Assembly: GCF_030512175.1 (NCBI RefSeq)
Contig: NZ_JAULBL010000002.1
Coordinates: 494,149 to 558,148 of the forward strand
DNA length: 64,000 nucleotides
Source: Paeniglutamicibacter sulfureus
GTDB lineage: Bacteria > Actinomycetota > Actinomycetes > Actinomycetales > Micrococcaceae
Reading direction: 5' to 3'
This document shows positions 51,964-61,749 of this stretch, one piece after another. Numbering within the stretch: the first letter of the stretch is position 1; every line of letters begins with the position of its first letter. The notes under the pieces were generated by a model. The model searched no databases and was not told the origin of the DNA. It was given only the letters and a program-made list of their open reading frames with translations. The translations under genes and the position numbers were made by a program.

Positions 51964-53274
51964 ATGCGTCTCAATTCTCCGGCATCGCCGGCACTGCAGC
52001 GCAGTGCGCTGGCGGCCCACGAGACGCTGGGAATCGGGGCGCTCGACCACGTGGCTTGGAAATTGCGCGACGTTGTTCGCGAATCATGGCTGCGGTCCCT
52101 GGAATACAAGGGCAAGGCCGAATCCAACGCCCACACGGTGCTCAGCGACGATGCCCTGCGCGAATTGCGGAGCACCTCGCCGTTGCGGCTTGTTCTTCCG
52201 GTTTTTGACCGGCTCCTTCTCGAACCGGCACGGGAGACCGGGTTGATCCTGGCCATCGGGGATCCCACGGGACGCCTACTCTGGGTCAAAGGAGACAGCC
52301 AGGCCTTGCAGGACGCCGAATCCATGGCTTTTGTGCCCGGTGCCGATTGGTCCGAACGCACAGTGGGTACCTCGGCGCCGGGCACGGCGCTTGCCACCCG
52401 AGGCGGAGTGCAGGTTTCAGGTGCGGAACACTTCGACCCCATTGCCCAACGCTGGAGCTGCACAGCTGTCCCCATCCATGCGCCAGGCACCGGGGAAATA
52501 CTCGGCGTCGTGGACATTACCGGCGGCGAGGAAGCCGTCGCCGCACATTCACTGGCACTCCTGAAAGCGGCGGTGGCGGCGGCCGAGTCCGAGTTGCGCT
52601 GGCACCAGGAAAAAGTCGAACCGTCGCAAAGGTCCTTTATTGTTCCTTCGGCCTCCCGGGTGAAATCCGAACCGGTATCGAGGTCAATGCTTCGGCTGAC
52701 CTCCGGCGCCGGAGCGGAGCTCCACCGCGGCGACAAGGTCATTGATCTAAGTACCAGGCACGCGGAACTGCTCGCGTTGCTGAGTTGGCATCCCCGCGGG
52801 CTAACCGGCGAGGAATTGGTCGAGTTGTTGCATCTCAATCCCGATGCCGCCGATGTGGGAACGCTCCGGGCGGAAATGGTCAGATTGCGCAAGGTCTTGG
52901 CGGAATTCGATCCACTGCTGGTACCCCTTTCTCGCCCGTATCGGCTCGGGAGTATGCCGCAAAGCGACGCCCGGGAGGTGCTGCTAGCCATAGAAGGCGG
53001 TGACCTCGACGCAGCGTTGGCCCATTTTGCGGGTCCGGTCCTCCCGCGCTCGCAGGCCCCGGGCATCGAGGTGATCCGAGACGAGGTCTTTGCCGCCCTG
53101 CGGCAGGGGATGCTGCAGGATGGCACCGATGCGCAACTTCTTCGCTTCCTGGAGCTGCCCGAGGTGCAGGACGACGAGGAGGTCCTCGGAACCACGTTGC
53201 AGGTGCTGCCCGCCCGCTCGCCCCGCCGGGCCATGGTGGTTGCCGCGCTTGAACGGCTCGAAACCCGTTCTTAG
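51964..53274 (+). CDS. GAF-domain transcriptional regulator of the aldehyde/alcohol genes
   Basis: A 436-residue AcoR-like regulator without a sigma-54 domain. Residues about 30-210 form a sensor and GAF domain (SWLRSLEYKG, GLILAIGDPTGRLLWVKGD, WSERTVGTSAPGTALATR, CTAVPIHAPGTGEILGVVDITGG). The C-terminal part carries a winged-helix-like domain (VIDLSTRHAELLALLSWHPRGLTGEELVELL). Similar regulators activate acetaldehyde or acetoin dehydrogenase genes. It ends in a 4-nt overlap with the convergent HNH gene, and the aldehyde dehydrogenase operon is the nearest logical target. Confidence 0.8.
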   Translation: MRLNSPASPALQRSALAAHETLGIGALDHVAWKLRDVVRESWLRSLEYKGKAESNAHTVLSDDALRELRSTSPLRLVLPVFDRLLLEPARETGLILAIGDPTGRLLWVKGDSQALQDAESMAFVPGADWSERTVGTSAPGTALATRGGVQVSGAEHFDPIAQRWSCTAVPIHAPGTGEILGVVDITGGEEAVAAHSLALLKAAVAAAESELRWHQEKVEPSQRSFIVPSASRVKSEPVSRSMLRLTSGAGAELHRGDKVIDLSTRHAELLALLSWHPRGLTGEELVELLHLNPDAADVGTLRAEMVRLRKVLAEFDPLLVPLSRPYRLGSMPQSDAREVLLAIEGGDLDAALAHFAGPVLPRSQAPGIEVIRDEVFAALRQGMLQDGTDAQLLRFLELPEVQDDEEVLGTTLQVLPARSPRRAMVVAALERLETRS

Positions 53275-55067
53275 TCGGTGAACATCGGCGGGGTGTAGCC
53301 GGCGGTGCGCAGTTCGGGGTGCCAGTACAGGTTTCGTTCCGGGTCTCCGCGGGGCTGCCCGGCCCGGGCAATGACGTACGGGATCCCGTTGACCATTCTT
53401 AGGGTGATCAGGCCGGAATGGACCTGCAGATGATGGAAAGCGCAGGTCAGACATCCATTGTCCACGCTGGTGGGCCCGCCCTCCTGCCAGGGCTTCACAT
53501 GGTGGGCCTCGGTGGTTGCGGCAGGACGGTGGCAGCCGGGGACCACGCAGCCGCGGTCGCGGATGGCCAGGGCCTTGCGCTGCGCCGGGGAGAAGCTGCG
53601 TGCCTCCCGTCCCAGATCTAGGATCTCCCCCTCGGTGCCGAGCACCGCGGGGAGGATGTCGCCGTTGCAGGCGAGGCGGCGGATGCTCGCGGCGGAGATC
53701 GGGCGGCCGTGGTCGGTGATCCCGGCGTCCTCGCATTGGCCCAGCAGGGCGCGGTAATCGATCAGCACCCCGACCTTCACGCGCAGGCCCCCGGATTCGG
53801 GGACGCCGGTGCCGTTCAGGGTGCCGCTGATGGCGGCGATTACCCCGTCCAACAGCAGTTGGGGGGCGGTGCGCGGGTCGCGGGCCTCCCACCACGTCGA
53901 GGTGTCCCAGGGTTTGGCGGTGGGGTTCGCAGCATTCGTGCCGTCGGCGGTGGCGGGGGGTCCGCACGCCCATTCGCTTCGCGGGACCAGGTCCGGGCTC
54001 GTGCCCGGGGCCACTGCCCACTCGGGCGCGGGCATGCCGACCGGAGCGGCGGCGTCGGAGACCTGCGCTGCGTCGGGACCCGGGCCGCTGGCGCCCGTGG
54101 TGCCGGTGCCGGGATCGATGGCGAGACCGCCGGTAGAGGCGGAGGCGGGCGGGAGCTTGTCGGAGCGCGGGTTGGTCCAGGCCTCGGCGAAGGCGAGGAT
54201 CGTTTCGGAGTCGATGGGGTCGCAGCGCAACAGGTACTCGTCGCAGCCGTCGCGGTAACCGCGGTAAACCATGCCGCGCTTGGCCAGGATCTCCTCGTCG
54301 GTGATCGGGGCGCCGTTCTCCGCCAGATAGGTGCCCCAGTCGGCGAGAGCCTTGTGGGAGTGCCTCGGCTCCCGGGTGCGGGCCTCGTGGACCAGGGATT
54401 CTTCGATGGCGGTGTTCAGGTTCGCCGCGTCGGGTCGTTCGGCGATGCGCGGCTGCATCGACTCCAGCCGCCCGGCCAGCTGCGCCAGGGTGCCCACGTC
54501 GGCGGACCCGTCGGCCGCGGCCCCGGCCAGCAGCGGGAACAGGGGCGCCGACACGCGTGCTGCGGGTTCATCTGGCGACCGGCGGTCCTGGCCATGGTCG
54601 GGAGACTCCGGCGGGGTGGGTGCCGGTGCGACGAGCAAACGGCCGCCGGTGATCCGGCGGCGGGCTTCGGTGGCCGAGATGTGCAGGTGCGCCTGCAACC
54701 AGGAGGCGGTGTCGCGGTGCGGTGCCATCCCCGGGCATATCCGTTCAGGAGGAACTTCCGCGGTGCCCTCGGCCAAGGCGCCGGGGTCGGCGGCCAGCGC
54801 GTCGATGGCGGCCGCGGTGTCCGGGTCCAGCCGGTGCACCTGGTTCGCATCGGCTCGGAAGGCGGTGCGCAGCTGCTCGTAGGCGATCGCCCGGTTCCCC
54901 TGTTCCAGCAGGCCCAGCAACAGTGCGGCGGATGCCGCGTCCGGCTCCAGCCCGTCGAGCTCCCGCTGCGCGGCACGCAACCGGGCCACCGCGTCGGCGA
55001 GGTGGCGGATCGCGGTGTCGGTGCGCGCATGCCCCCTCGGGGGGATCGGTGCAGCGGAAGTCCTCAT
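53271..55067 (-). CDS. DUF222/HNH endonuclease-domain protein (13E12-like)
   Basis: A 598-residue protein typical of actinobacterial 13E12 families. The DUF222 region fills the first two thirds, with a long Gly/Pro/Ala-rich insert (about residues 330-410). The HNH domain is near the C-terminus: CVVPGCHRPAATTEAHHV, WQEGGPTSVDNG, LTCAFHHLQVH, with Cys pairs for zinc. Such genes are often multicopy and are thought to be selfish or repair-related. ATG 55067 is used; the frame continues antisense through the aldehyde dehydrogenase gene without meaning. Confidence 0.85.
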   Translation of the reverse strand: MRTSAAPIPPRGHARTDTAIRHLADAVARLRAAQRELDGLEPDAASAALLLGLLEQGNRAIAYEQLRTAFRADANQVHRLDPDTAAAIDALAADPGALAEGTAEVPPERICPGMAPHRDTASWLQAHLHISATEARRRITGGRLLVAPAPTPPESPDHGQDRRSPDEPAARVSAPLFPLLAGAAADGSADVGTLAQLAGRLESMQPRIAERPDAANLNTAIEESLVHEARTREPRHSHKALADWGTYLAENGAPITDEEILAKRGMVYRGYRDGCDEYLLRCDPIDSETILAFAEAWTNPRSDKLPPASASTGGLAIDPGTGTTGASGPGPDAAQVSDAAAPVGMPAPEWAVAPGTSPDLVPRSEWACGPPATADGTNAANPTAKPWDTSTWWEARDPRTAPQLLLDGVIAAISGTLNGTGVPESGGLRVKVGVLIDYRALLGQCEDAGITDHGRPISAASIRRLACNGDILPAVLGTEGEILDLGREARSFSPAQRKALAIRDRGCVVPGCHRPAATTEAHHVKPWQEGGPTSVDNGCLTCAFHHLQVHSGLITLRMVNGIPYVIARAGQPRGDPERNLYWHPELRTAGYTPPMFTD

Positions 55068-55268
55068 GCGCTCGAGTGTGCTCCGCCCACGACCCGGGCC
55101 GCTGCCGGAACGGGGAAATGTGGGGGAGAGTGGACGCGGGCAACTGTGGCGGCGGGCGAAACGGGTCATGGTGCAACGTGGATTGCCGGCACATGACGGG
55201 TGCCGGGGATAGTTCGGAGGTGCCCGGCGCCGTGGAAGGGACTGATGCAACCTTGCCGCAACGTTGGT

Positions 55269-55282
55269 GTGAGTAGGCTCAC
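55269..55282 (+). promoter_or_regulatory. candidate promoter of the aldehyde dehydrogenase operon
   Basis: GTGAG-TAGG-CTCAC forms a small palindrome that contains the -10-like TAGGCT (55274-55279). It lies 44 bp before the aldehyde dehydrogenase start. Confidence 0.4.
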
Positions 55283-55322
55283 GTCCAGAGTCGCACCACA
55301 CCACCGATTGCAAGGAGTCGTC

Positions 55323-56846
55323 ATGACGGTCTACGCCAACCCCAACACCGAGGGTTCCCTGGTCCAGTTCAAGTCCCGCTACGAGCACTACATCGGGGGC
55401 CAGTGGGTCGCCCCGATCAAGGGCGAGTACTTCGAGAACATCACCCCGGTCACCGGCAAGGGCTTCTGCGAGGTCGGCCGCGGCACCGCCGAGGACATCG
55501 AGGCCGCCCTTGACGCGGCAGAGGCCGCAGCCGGACCCTGGGGCAAGACCAGTCCGGCGGCACGCGCCGTGATCCTGAACAAGATCGCGGACCGCATCGA
55601 GGAAAACCTGGAGATGCTCGCAGTCGCCGAGACCTGGGACAACGGCAAGGCGGTGCGTGAGACCATCAACGCCGACATGCCGCTGGCCGTCGACCACTTC
55701 CGCTACTTCGCCGGCGCCATCCGCGCCCAGGAGGGCGGCCTCTCGCAGATCGACGAGCACACCACCGCCTACCACTTCCACGAGCCGCTCGGCGTGGTCG
55801 GGCAGATCATCCCCTGGAACTTCCCGATCCTCATGGCCGTGTGGAAGCTGGCCCCGGCCTTGGCGGCGGGTAACGCCATCGTGCTCAAGCCCGCCGAGCA
55901 GACCCCGGTCTCGATCCTGGTGCTCATGGAACTGATCGGCGACCTGCTCCCGGCCGGCGTGCTGAACGTGGTCAACGGCTTCGGCGTCGAGGCCGGCAAG
56001 CCGCTGGCCTCCAACAAACGCATCCGCAAGATCGCCTTCACCGGCGAGACCACCACCGGCCGGCTGATCATGCAGTACGCCTCCGAGAACCTCATCCCCG
56101 TCACCCTGGAACTCGGCGGCAAGTCCCCGAACATCTTCTTCGAGGACGTCGCGGCCAAGGACGACGCGTTCTACGACAAGGCCAAGGAAGGCTTCACCAT
56201 GTTCGCGCTGAACCAGGGCGAGGTCTGCACCGCCCCCTCGCGCGCCCTGGTCCAGGAATCCATCTACGACACGTTCATGGCCGACGTCGTGGAGCGCACG
56301 CAGGCCATCAAGCAGGGCAACCCGCTGGACACCGAGACCATGATGGGTGCCCAGGCCTCCAACGACCAGCTGGAAAAGATCCTCTCCTACCTGGACATCG
56401 GCAAGGCCGAGGGCGCCAAGGTGCTCACCGGCGGCGGCCGCGCCGAACTCGAGGGCGACCTGGCCGGCGGTTACTACGTGCAGCCGACCATCTTCGAGGG
56501 CCACAACAAGATGCGCGTCTTCCAGGAAGAGATCTTCGGCCCCGTCGTCTCGGTCGCCAAGTTCTCCGGCTACGAGGACGCCATCGAGATCGCCAACGAC
56601 ACCCTCTACGGGCTGGGCTCGGGGGTGTGGAGCCGCAACGGCAACACCGCATACCGCGCAGGCCGCGACATCCAGGCCGGCCGCGTCTGGGTCAACCAGT
56701 ACCACGCCTACCCGGCGCACTCGGCGTTCGGCGGCTACAAGTCCTCGGGCATCGGGCGCGAAAACCACAAGATGATGCTGGACCACTACCAGCAGACCAA
56801 GAACCTGCTGGTCTCCTACTCCGAGAACAAGCTCGGTTTCTTCTAA
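55323..56846 (+). CDS. NAD-dependent aldehyde dehydrogenase (acetaldehyde type, ExaC/AldB-like)
   Basis: A 507-residue aldehyde dehydrogenase. The N-terminus ([28 protein letters not shown]) is typical of the ExaC/acetaldehyde branch. [10 protein letters not shown] is the cofactor loop, the general base is Glu in [12 protein letters not shown], and the catalytic Cys is in [13 protein letters not shown] (near residue 302). AGGAGTCGTC precedes ATG 55323. An alcohol dehydrogenase and a DUF779 gene follow, so the unit should oxidise ethanol or similar alcohols to the acid. Confidence 0.93.
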   Translation: MTVYANPNTEGSLVQFKSRYEHYIGGQWVAPIKGEYFENITPVTGKGFCEVGRGTAEDIEAALDAAEAAAGPWGKTSPAARAVILNKIADRIEENLEMLAVAETWDNGKAVRETINADMPLAVDHFRYFAGAIRAQEGGLSQIDEHTTAYHFHEPLGVVGQIIPWNFPILMAVWKLAPALAAGNAIVLKPAEQTPVSILVLMELIGDLLPAGVLNVVNGFGVEAGKPLASNKRIRKIAFTGETTTGRLIMQYASENLIPVTLELGGKSPNIFFEDVAAKDDAFYDKAKEGFTMFALNQGEVCTAPSRALVQESIYDTFMADVVERTQAIKQGNPLDTETMMGAQASNDQLEKILSYLDIGKAEGAKVLTGGGRAELEGDLAGGYYVQPTIFEGHNKMRVFQEEIFGPVVSVAKFSGYEDAIEIANDTLYGLGSGVWSRNGNTAYRAGRDIQAGRVWVNQYHAYPAHSAFGGYKSSGIGRENHKMMLDHYQQTKNLLVSYSENKLGFF

Positions 56847-56854
56847 ACCGCCCT

Positions 56855-56884
56855 GGGGTCGGCGGCCGGAAAGCCGCCGACCCC
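56855..56884. terminator. hairpin after the aldehyde dehydrogenase gene
   Basis: 12-bp perfect stem GGGGTCGGCGGC/GCCGCCGACCCC with a 6-nt loop, starting 9 nt after the stop. No T-run, so it may attenuate transcription into the next gene rather than stop it. Confidence 0.6.
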
Positions 56885-57021
56885 TCCAATGCGCACCACC
56901 CCCGCACGTGAGCACCACCCGCTTTCCGCCCTGCTTCCGTGGTGCGTGATCAGGGGCCAGTCACCTTCCGGTGCACGAACCCCCTGTCCCCGCGCCATCA
57001 ACCAATGACAAGGAAATACTG

Positions 57022-58050
57022 ATGAGCACCATGCGCGCAGCCATAGTCGAGAACTTCGGCGACGAACTCACCGTTGGAACCACCGAGATCCCCGAGCCAG
57101 GCCCTGGCCAGGCGCTGGTCAAGGTCATCGCCTCCGGCGTTTGCCACACCGACCTCCACGCCGCCGAGGGCGACTGGCCCATCAAGCCGATCCTCCCGCT
57201 GGTCCCCGGACACGAGGGCGTCGGCAACGTCGTGAAGATCGGCGAAGGCGTCACCGAGGTCAAGGTCGGCGACCTGGTCGGCAACGCCTGGCTCGCCAGC
57301 GCCTGCGGCAGCTGCGAGTACTGCGGCACCGGCTGGGAAACCCTCTGCGAGTCGCAGCAGAACGGCGGATACTCTCTCAACGGTTCCTTCGGCGAATACA
57401 TGCTGGTGGATGCGAAGTTCGCCGCACACATCCCCGAGGGTTCGGACCCGTACGAGATCGCCCCGGTGCTCTGCGCCGGCGTGACCGTCTACAAGGGCCT
57501 GAAGCAGACGGAAGTGAAGCCCGGCCAGTGGGTCGTCATCTCCGGCATCGGCGGGCTCGGGCACATCGCAGTGCAGTACGCGGTCGCCATGGGCATGCGG
57601 GTCGCCGCGGTAGACGTCGCCGAGGAAAAACTGGCCCTGGCCCGCAGCCACGGCGCCGAGGTCACCGTCAACGCGTTCGCGCAAGACCCGGCCGAGGCCA
57701 TCCAGGCGGCCACCGGCGGCGCCCACGGGGTGCTCGTCACCGCGGTGCACCCGGCGGCATTCGGCCAAGCCATCGGCATGACCCGGCGCGGCGGAACCAT
57801 CGTGTTCAATGGCCTGCCGCCGGGGGACTTCCCGGCACCGATCTTCGACATCGTCCTCAAGGGCCTGACCATCCGCGGATCAATCGTCGGCACCCGGCAG
57901 GACATGGACGAGGCGCTGGAGTTCTACGCCCGCGGCAAGATCAAGCCCACCTTCCACACCCGCCCGCTTGAGGACGTCAACGCGGTCTTCGACGAAATGA
58001 AGCACGCCAAGATCGATGGCCGCGTGGTCATCGACTACGTCAACAAGTAG
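57022..58050 (+). CDS. adhP: zinc-dependent alcohol dehydrogenase (AdhP-like)
   Basis: A 342-residue medium-chain alcohol dehydrogenase. Catalytic zinc ligands are Cys in ASGVCHTDLH and His in PGHEGVG; structural zinc ligands are the four Cys in CGSCEYCGTGWETLC. The NAD-binding motif is GIGGLGHIAVQYA. AAGGAAATACTG precedes ATG 57022. Together with the aldehyde dehydrogenase it provides the two steps from alcohol to acid. Confidence 0.93.
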   Translation: MSTMRAAIVENFGDELTVGTTEIPEPGPGQALVKVIASGVCHTDLHAAEGDWPIKPILPLVPGHEGVGNVVKIGEGVTEVKVGDLVGNAWLASACGSCEYCGTGWETLCESQQNGGYSLNGSFGEYMLVDAKFAAHIPEGSDPYEIAPVLCAGVTVYKGLKQTEVKPGQWVVISGIGGLGHIAVQYAVAMGMRVAAVDVAEEKLALARSHGAEVTVNAFAQDPAEAIQAATGGAHGVLVTAVHPAAFGQAIGMTRRGGTIVFNGLPPGDFPAPIFDIVLKGLTIRGSIVGTRQDMDEALEFYARGKIKPTFHTRPLEDVNAVFDEMKHAKIDGRVVIDYVNK

Positions 58051-58063
58051 CGGACGCCCAGCC

Positions 58064-58150
58064 CCCTGCCCCGTGGAACCAGGGCAGGGCCAGTGCAGGA
58101 ACCGTTCCACACCTCCCGCCCGGCACCGATCCCCCAAGACGGTGCCGGGC
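58064..58150. other. two hairpins in the adhP-DUF779 spacer
   Basis: Stem 1 is CCCTGCCC/GGGCAGGG (58064-58071, 58082-58089). Stem 2 is GCCCGGCACCG/CGGTGCCGGGC (58118-58128, 58140-58150). Neither has a T-run. They may adjust message stability between the genes. Confidence 0.45.
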
Positions 58151-58198
58151 GGTGGTGTCTGCCATTGGAAACACCCACAAGCACAAGGGAGCACGACC

Positions 58199-58612
58199 AT
58201 GGAAAACGTCATCGAGTCGGCGCCGGCGATTGCCGGCGAGGAATTTTCGCGGGTGGCGCTCGGGCAGGAGGCCGCTGACCTGTTGCGCAAGCTCTGGAAC
58301 CGGCACGGGCCGCTGATGTTCCACCAGTCCGGCGGCTGCTGCGATGGGTCCTCGCCCATGTGCTTCCCGGCCGGGGAGTTCAAGACCGGCGATTCGGACA
58401 TCCTGCTGGGCACGTTCGCGCTGCCGGACGGCGAGGACGGTGCGTTGGGCTCCCTGGACTTCTGGATGAGCCGGGAGCAGTTCGAGTACTGGAAGCACAC
58501 CAAGCTGACCATTGATGTGGTTCCCGGACGAGGCTCGGGGTTCTCCGTGGAAGCGCCCGAGGGCAAGAGGTTCCTGATCCGCAGCGAGATCATCGAGTTT
58601 CCTGAACGCTAA
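58199..58612 (+). CDS. DUF779 protein
   Basis: A 137-residue protein of the DUF779 family, regularly found beside acetaldehyde-type dehydrogenases. The conserved centre FHQSGGCCDGSSPMCF (near residue 45) has three Cys, followed by DFWMSREQFEYWKHTKL. It may help the dehydrogenase or bind a metal or aldehyde; no activity is established. It is the last gene of the alcohol/aldehyde unit. Confidence 0.88.
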   Translation: MENVIESAPAIAGEEFSRVALGQEAADLLRKLWNRHGPLMFHQSGGCCDGSSPMCFPAGEFKTGDSDILLGTFALPDGEDGALGSLDFWMSREQFEYWKHTKLTIDVVPGRGSGFSVEAPEGKRFLIRSEIIEFPER

Positions 58613-59141
58613 AGGCGGCTCCCACCCGCAGGAAAGCACCGCAGCGTACCGTCAGGCACGTATCCCGGAAGCTAGGCCGCGGTTTACGTGCAAGCCTTAG
58701 GGGGGTAAGCGGCGCCCGGTTTGGCCAACTCCATTGGCAGGCGAAAGCGGGGTCGGGATTGACGGCCAGGGTTCCCTGGATCCCGGTGGCCACGGGGAAC
58801 GGGTCTCTGCATACCCGGTGTGGCGTCATACCCGGTGTGGCGTCGATTTCGGGTCTCCGGCGATCGCCCGCAACAGAGGTAGATGCTCCGATGAGCGGAT
58901 TCATTCGGCGACGTTGCAGCTTTCCCGCATGCCAGTCCGCTCCTTCAATGTCGACCACTCTGCCCCCGGATCGCGCCCGGGGCCGTGGGACCCTTCGTAA
59001 TATAACAAAATGATAACGGTATTTCGGGCCTTTTTCGGGTCCCGCTCGACCCCCGCGCTTCCTTAGTCGCCCATGGGATGCCTCCGAATGGGCCGGCAGC
59101 CCCGGCGTTGGCCGATTCTTGTCAAATCCCCGGACTCGGGG
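58613..59141. other. gene-free stretch between the aldehyde and ectoine operons
   Basis: About 530 bp without a credible gene. It contains a 17-bp tandem repeat (58811-58844) and an AT-rich patch at about 58998-59025. Open frames here have no protein-like composition. Confidence 0.5.
58811..58844. repeat. 17-bp tandem direct repeat
   Basis: ATACCCGGTGTGGCGTC occurs twice in direct succession (58811-58827 and 58828-58844). No third copy is seen nearby. Confidence 0.9.
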
Positions 59142-59169
59142 TTGAGTTCTGCTGACATATGGCTACGTT
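59142..59169 (+). promoter_or_regulatory. ectA promoter, leaderless type
   Basis: TTGAGT (59142-59147) and TACGTT (59164-59169) are separated by 16 bp, and ATG 59177 follows 7 nt after the -10. It is the best -35/-10 pair among the leaderless promoters here. Confidence 0.6.
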
Positions 59170-59176
59170 GGAATGG

Positions 59177-59722
59177 ATGGTTGAAGAACTCGAAAACACA
59201 TTGTCCGAGGCAACATTCCGCCAACCAGCAGTATCCGACGGCCGCGCCCTGTGGCAGATGGCCCACGACAGCCAAGTACTGGACGTGAACACTTCGTACG
59301 CGTACCTGCTCTGGGCCCGCGACTTCGCCGAGACGTCGCTCATCGCCGAAATCGACGGTGCCCCGGCCGGCTTCGTCACCGGCTACCTGCGCCCCGAGGA
59401 CCCGGGAACACTCATGGTGTGGCAGGTCGCCGTGGGTGCCGACTTCCAGCAGCGCGGCCTGGCTGCGGCCATGCTCGACGAATTGGCAACACGCAGCGGC
59501 GCGGAACTGCTCGAGACCACGGTCACCGATGACAACGCGCCTTCCAACCGGCTGTTCACCCGTTTCGCCGAACGGCACGGTGCCGAACTGACCCGGACGG
59601 CGTTGTTTACCCCCGAGCTCTACCCGGACGACCACGACACCGAGTACCTGTACAGGATCGGCCCGCTGGGGCATGGCACCAATTCACCGGTGCCTGAACT
59701 GGCTGCCGCCGGAAGCCGCTAG
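59177..59722 (+). CDS. ectA: L-2,4-diaminobutyrate acetyltransferase
   Basis: A 181-residue GNAT-fold enzyme that acetylates diaminobutyrate, the second step of ectoine synthesis. Family features are [19 protein letters not shown], the acetyl-CoA loop [17 protein letters not shown] and [17 protein letters not shown]. The ATG at 59177 fits a leaderless promoter; the ATG at 59159 lies upstream of the -10 and has no ribosome site. It heads ectABCD. Confidence 0.92.
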   Translation: MVEELENTLSEATFRQPAVSDGRALWQMAHDSQVLDVNTSYAYLLWARDFAETSLIAEIDGAPAGFVTGYLRPEDPGTLMVWQVAVGADFQQRGLAAAMLDELATRSGAELLETTVTDDNAPSNRLFTRFAERHGAELTRTALFTPELYPDDHDTEYLYRIGPLGHGTNSPVPELAAAGSR

Positions 59723-59865
59723 CGGCACCATTTCCTGACCACGCCGTATCCATTGCGGCCAGCGGGCGGCCCGACCTGCCCGCACCACCATCAGTATCTT
59801 CGCACCGAGGCCAGCTCCTTCGAGGACCGGCCGCAGCTTTGTCATACCTATTGAAGGGAAAGACC

Positions 59866-61134
59866 ATGAGCAATATTTTTGAAACCCTGGAATCCGAAGT
59901 CCGCAGCTACTGCCGCAGCTGGCCCGTCGTGTTCACGCACGCCAAAGGCGCCACGCAGACTTCCGAGGACGGGACCGAGTACCTGGACTTCTTCTCCGGC
60001 GCCGGCGCCCTGAACTACGGGCACAACAACCCCGCGCTGACCAAGCCGTTGCTGGACTACCTTTCCAGCGGCGCGGTCGTCCACTCGATGGACATGATGA
60101 CCCCGGCCAAGCGAGAGTTCCTTGTGACGTTCCAGGAACTGATCCTCAAGCCGCGCCACCTTGACTACAAGGTCATGTTCCCGGGCCCGACCGGCACCAA
60201 CACGGTGGAGGCCGCCCTGAAGCTGGCCCGCAAGGTCACCGGGCGCCAGCACATCCTCTCCTTCACCAACGCGTTCCACGGCATGACCCTGGGCTCGCTG
60301 TCGGTCACCGGCAACTCGCTCAAGCGCAAGGGCGCCGGCATCCCGCTGACCAACAGCTCCAAGATCCCCTACGATGACTACTTCGACGGCACCACCGCCG
60401 ACTTCATGTGGCTCGAGCGGGTCCTGGAGGATTCGGGCTCCGGCGTGGACAAGCCGGCCGCCGTGATCGTCGAAACCGTGCAGGGCGAAGGCGGCCTGCG
60501 TGCCGCCCGCATCGAATGGCTGCGCAGCCTCGCGGCGCTGCTCAAGCGCCACGACATCCTGCTGATCGTCGACGATGTCCAGGCCGGATGCGGCCGCACC
60601 GGCACCTTCTTCAGCTTCGAGGAAGCCGGGATCGAGCCGGACATCGTATGCGTCTCCAAGTCGATCTCCGGCTACGGGCTGCCGATGGCGTTGACGCTGT
60701 TCCGTCCGGAACTGGATGTCTGGGAGCCGGGCGAGCACAACGGAACCTTCCGCGGCCACAACCCGGCCTTCGTCACCGCCACCGCCGCGCTGCGCACCTA
60801 CTGGGCCGACGACAAGTTCCAGCAGCAGCTGGCGGGCACCATCGAGACGCTGCACCGCGGACTCGAGGAAATCGCTGGCACCGTCGAGGGCGCGGGCCTC
60901 CGCGGCCGCGGCCTGCTCGTGGGCATCATCTTCCCGGATCTGGAGACGGCTTCCAAGGTCGCCGCCGAGGCCTTTGCGAACGGACTGCTGGTCGAGACCT
61001 CCGGTCCCGATGACGAGGTCGTCAAGCTCATGCCGCCGCTGACCGTCACCGACGAGGAACTGGGCCGCGGCCTGGCGATCCTCGCCGCGGCAGTGCGCAC
61101 CGTCGCCGGCACCCCGGCGCTGGCCTCCGCCTAA
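59866..61134 (+). CDS. ectB: diaminobutyrate-2-oxoglutarate transaminase
   Basis: A 422-residue class III PLP aminotransferase that makes diaminobutyrate from aspartate semialdehyde. [20 protein letters not shown]-like [38 protein letters not shown] and the PLP lysine in [14 protein letters not shown] are visible. GAAGGGAAAGACC precedes ATG 59866. It is second in the operon. Confidence 0.95.
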   Translation: MSNIFETLESEVRSYCRSWPVVFTHAKGATQTSEDGTEYLDFFSGAGALNYGHNNPALTKPLLDYLSSGAVVHSMDMMTPAKREFLVTFQELILKPRHLDYKVMFPGPTGTNTVEAALKLARKVTGRQHILSFTNAFHGMTLGSLSVTGNSLKRKGAGIPLTNSSKIPYDDYFDGTTADFMWLERVLEDSGSGVDKPAAVIVETVQGEGGLRAARIEWLRSLAALLKRHDILLIVDDVQAGCGRTGTFFSFEEAGIEPDIVCVSKSISGYGLPMALTLFRPELDVWEPGEHNGTFRGHNPAFVTATAALRTYWADDKFQQQLAGTIETLHRGLEEIAGTVEGAGLRGRGLLVGIIFPDLETASKVAAEAFANGLLVETSGPDDEVVKLMPPLTVTDEELGRGLAILAAAVRTVAGTPALASA

Positions 61135-61200
61135 TCACCCCCCCGACTTCCATGGCCGGCAACGGCCGCCGAGTACACTATCGATCCCCTTGGAGGACAC

Positions 61201-61605
61201 ATGCTGGTTACCAACCTGAACGACCTGAACGACACCGACCGCGACGTCAAGTCGGAGACCTGGCGCAGCCGCCGCATGGTGCTTGCGGGGGAGGGCGTCG
61301 GCTTCTCCTTCCACGACACCGTGATCTACGCCGGGACCACCTCGACGTTCCACTATGCCAACCACATCGAGGCCGTGTACTGCGTGCAGGGCGAGGGGAC
61401 GCTGACCAACGAGGAGACCGGTGAGGTGCACCAGTTGGGCGACGGCACCATGTACCTGCTCAACGGCAATGAGAAGCACACCGTGCGCGCCACCACCGAG
61501 CTGCGCATGGCCTGCGTGTTCAACCCGCCGGTGACGGGCCGCGAGATCCACGACGAGAACGGCGTCTACCCGCTGATCGTCGAAGAGGCGGTTTCGGCTT
61601 CCTGA
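61201..61605 (+). CDS. ectC: ectoine synthase
   Basis: A 134-residue cupin enzyme that cyclises N-acetyl-diaminobutyrate to ectoine. The cupin core with iron-binding Glu, Tyr and His is in [40 protein letters not shown] precedes ATG 61201. Confidence 0.95.
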   Translation: MLVTNLNDLNDTDRDVKSETWRSRRMVLAGEGVGFSFHDTVIYAGTTSTFHYANHIEAVYCVQGEGTLTNEETGEVHQLGDGTMYLLNGNEKHTVRATTELRMACVFNPPVTGREIHDENGVYPLIVEEAVSAS

Positions 61606-61641
61606 CCCGCATCGGGGGGCCATTCGCCCCCCGTGGACTTG

Positions 61642-61722
61642 CCTGCCCCACGGGGCAGGGCAGTGCGATGTGCCGGCCCCGAAGGGTCCGGCACATCCGT
61701 GTCTGCGCGGTACGGCGCAGAC
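61642..61722 (+). promoter_or_regulatory. three consecutive hairpins in the ectC-ectD spacer
   Basis: Stem 1 is CCTGCCCC/GGGGCAGG (61642-61659). Stem 2 is GATGTGCCGG/CCGGCACATC (61667-61697). Stem 3 is GTCTGCGC/GCGCAGAC (61701-61722). They fill most of the 144-nt spacer, with no T-run. They may act as a processing or attenuation element that sets ectD expression apart from ectABC. Confidence 0.6.
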
Positions 61723-61749
61723 AAGTTAAAAAACCGAGGAGGAACGGAC

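Noticed and set aside
55068-56918. Upstream extension of the HNH gene to a 1215-codon frame
   Set aside because: The extra part is antisense to the aldehyde dehydrogenase gene and has no domain; the real protein starts at 55067.
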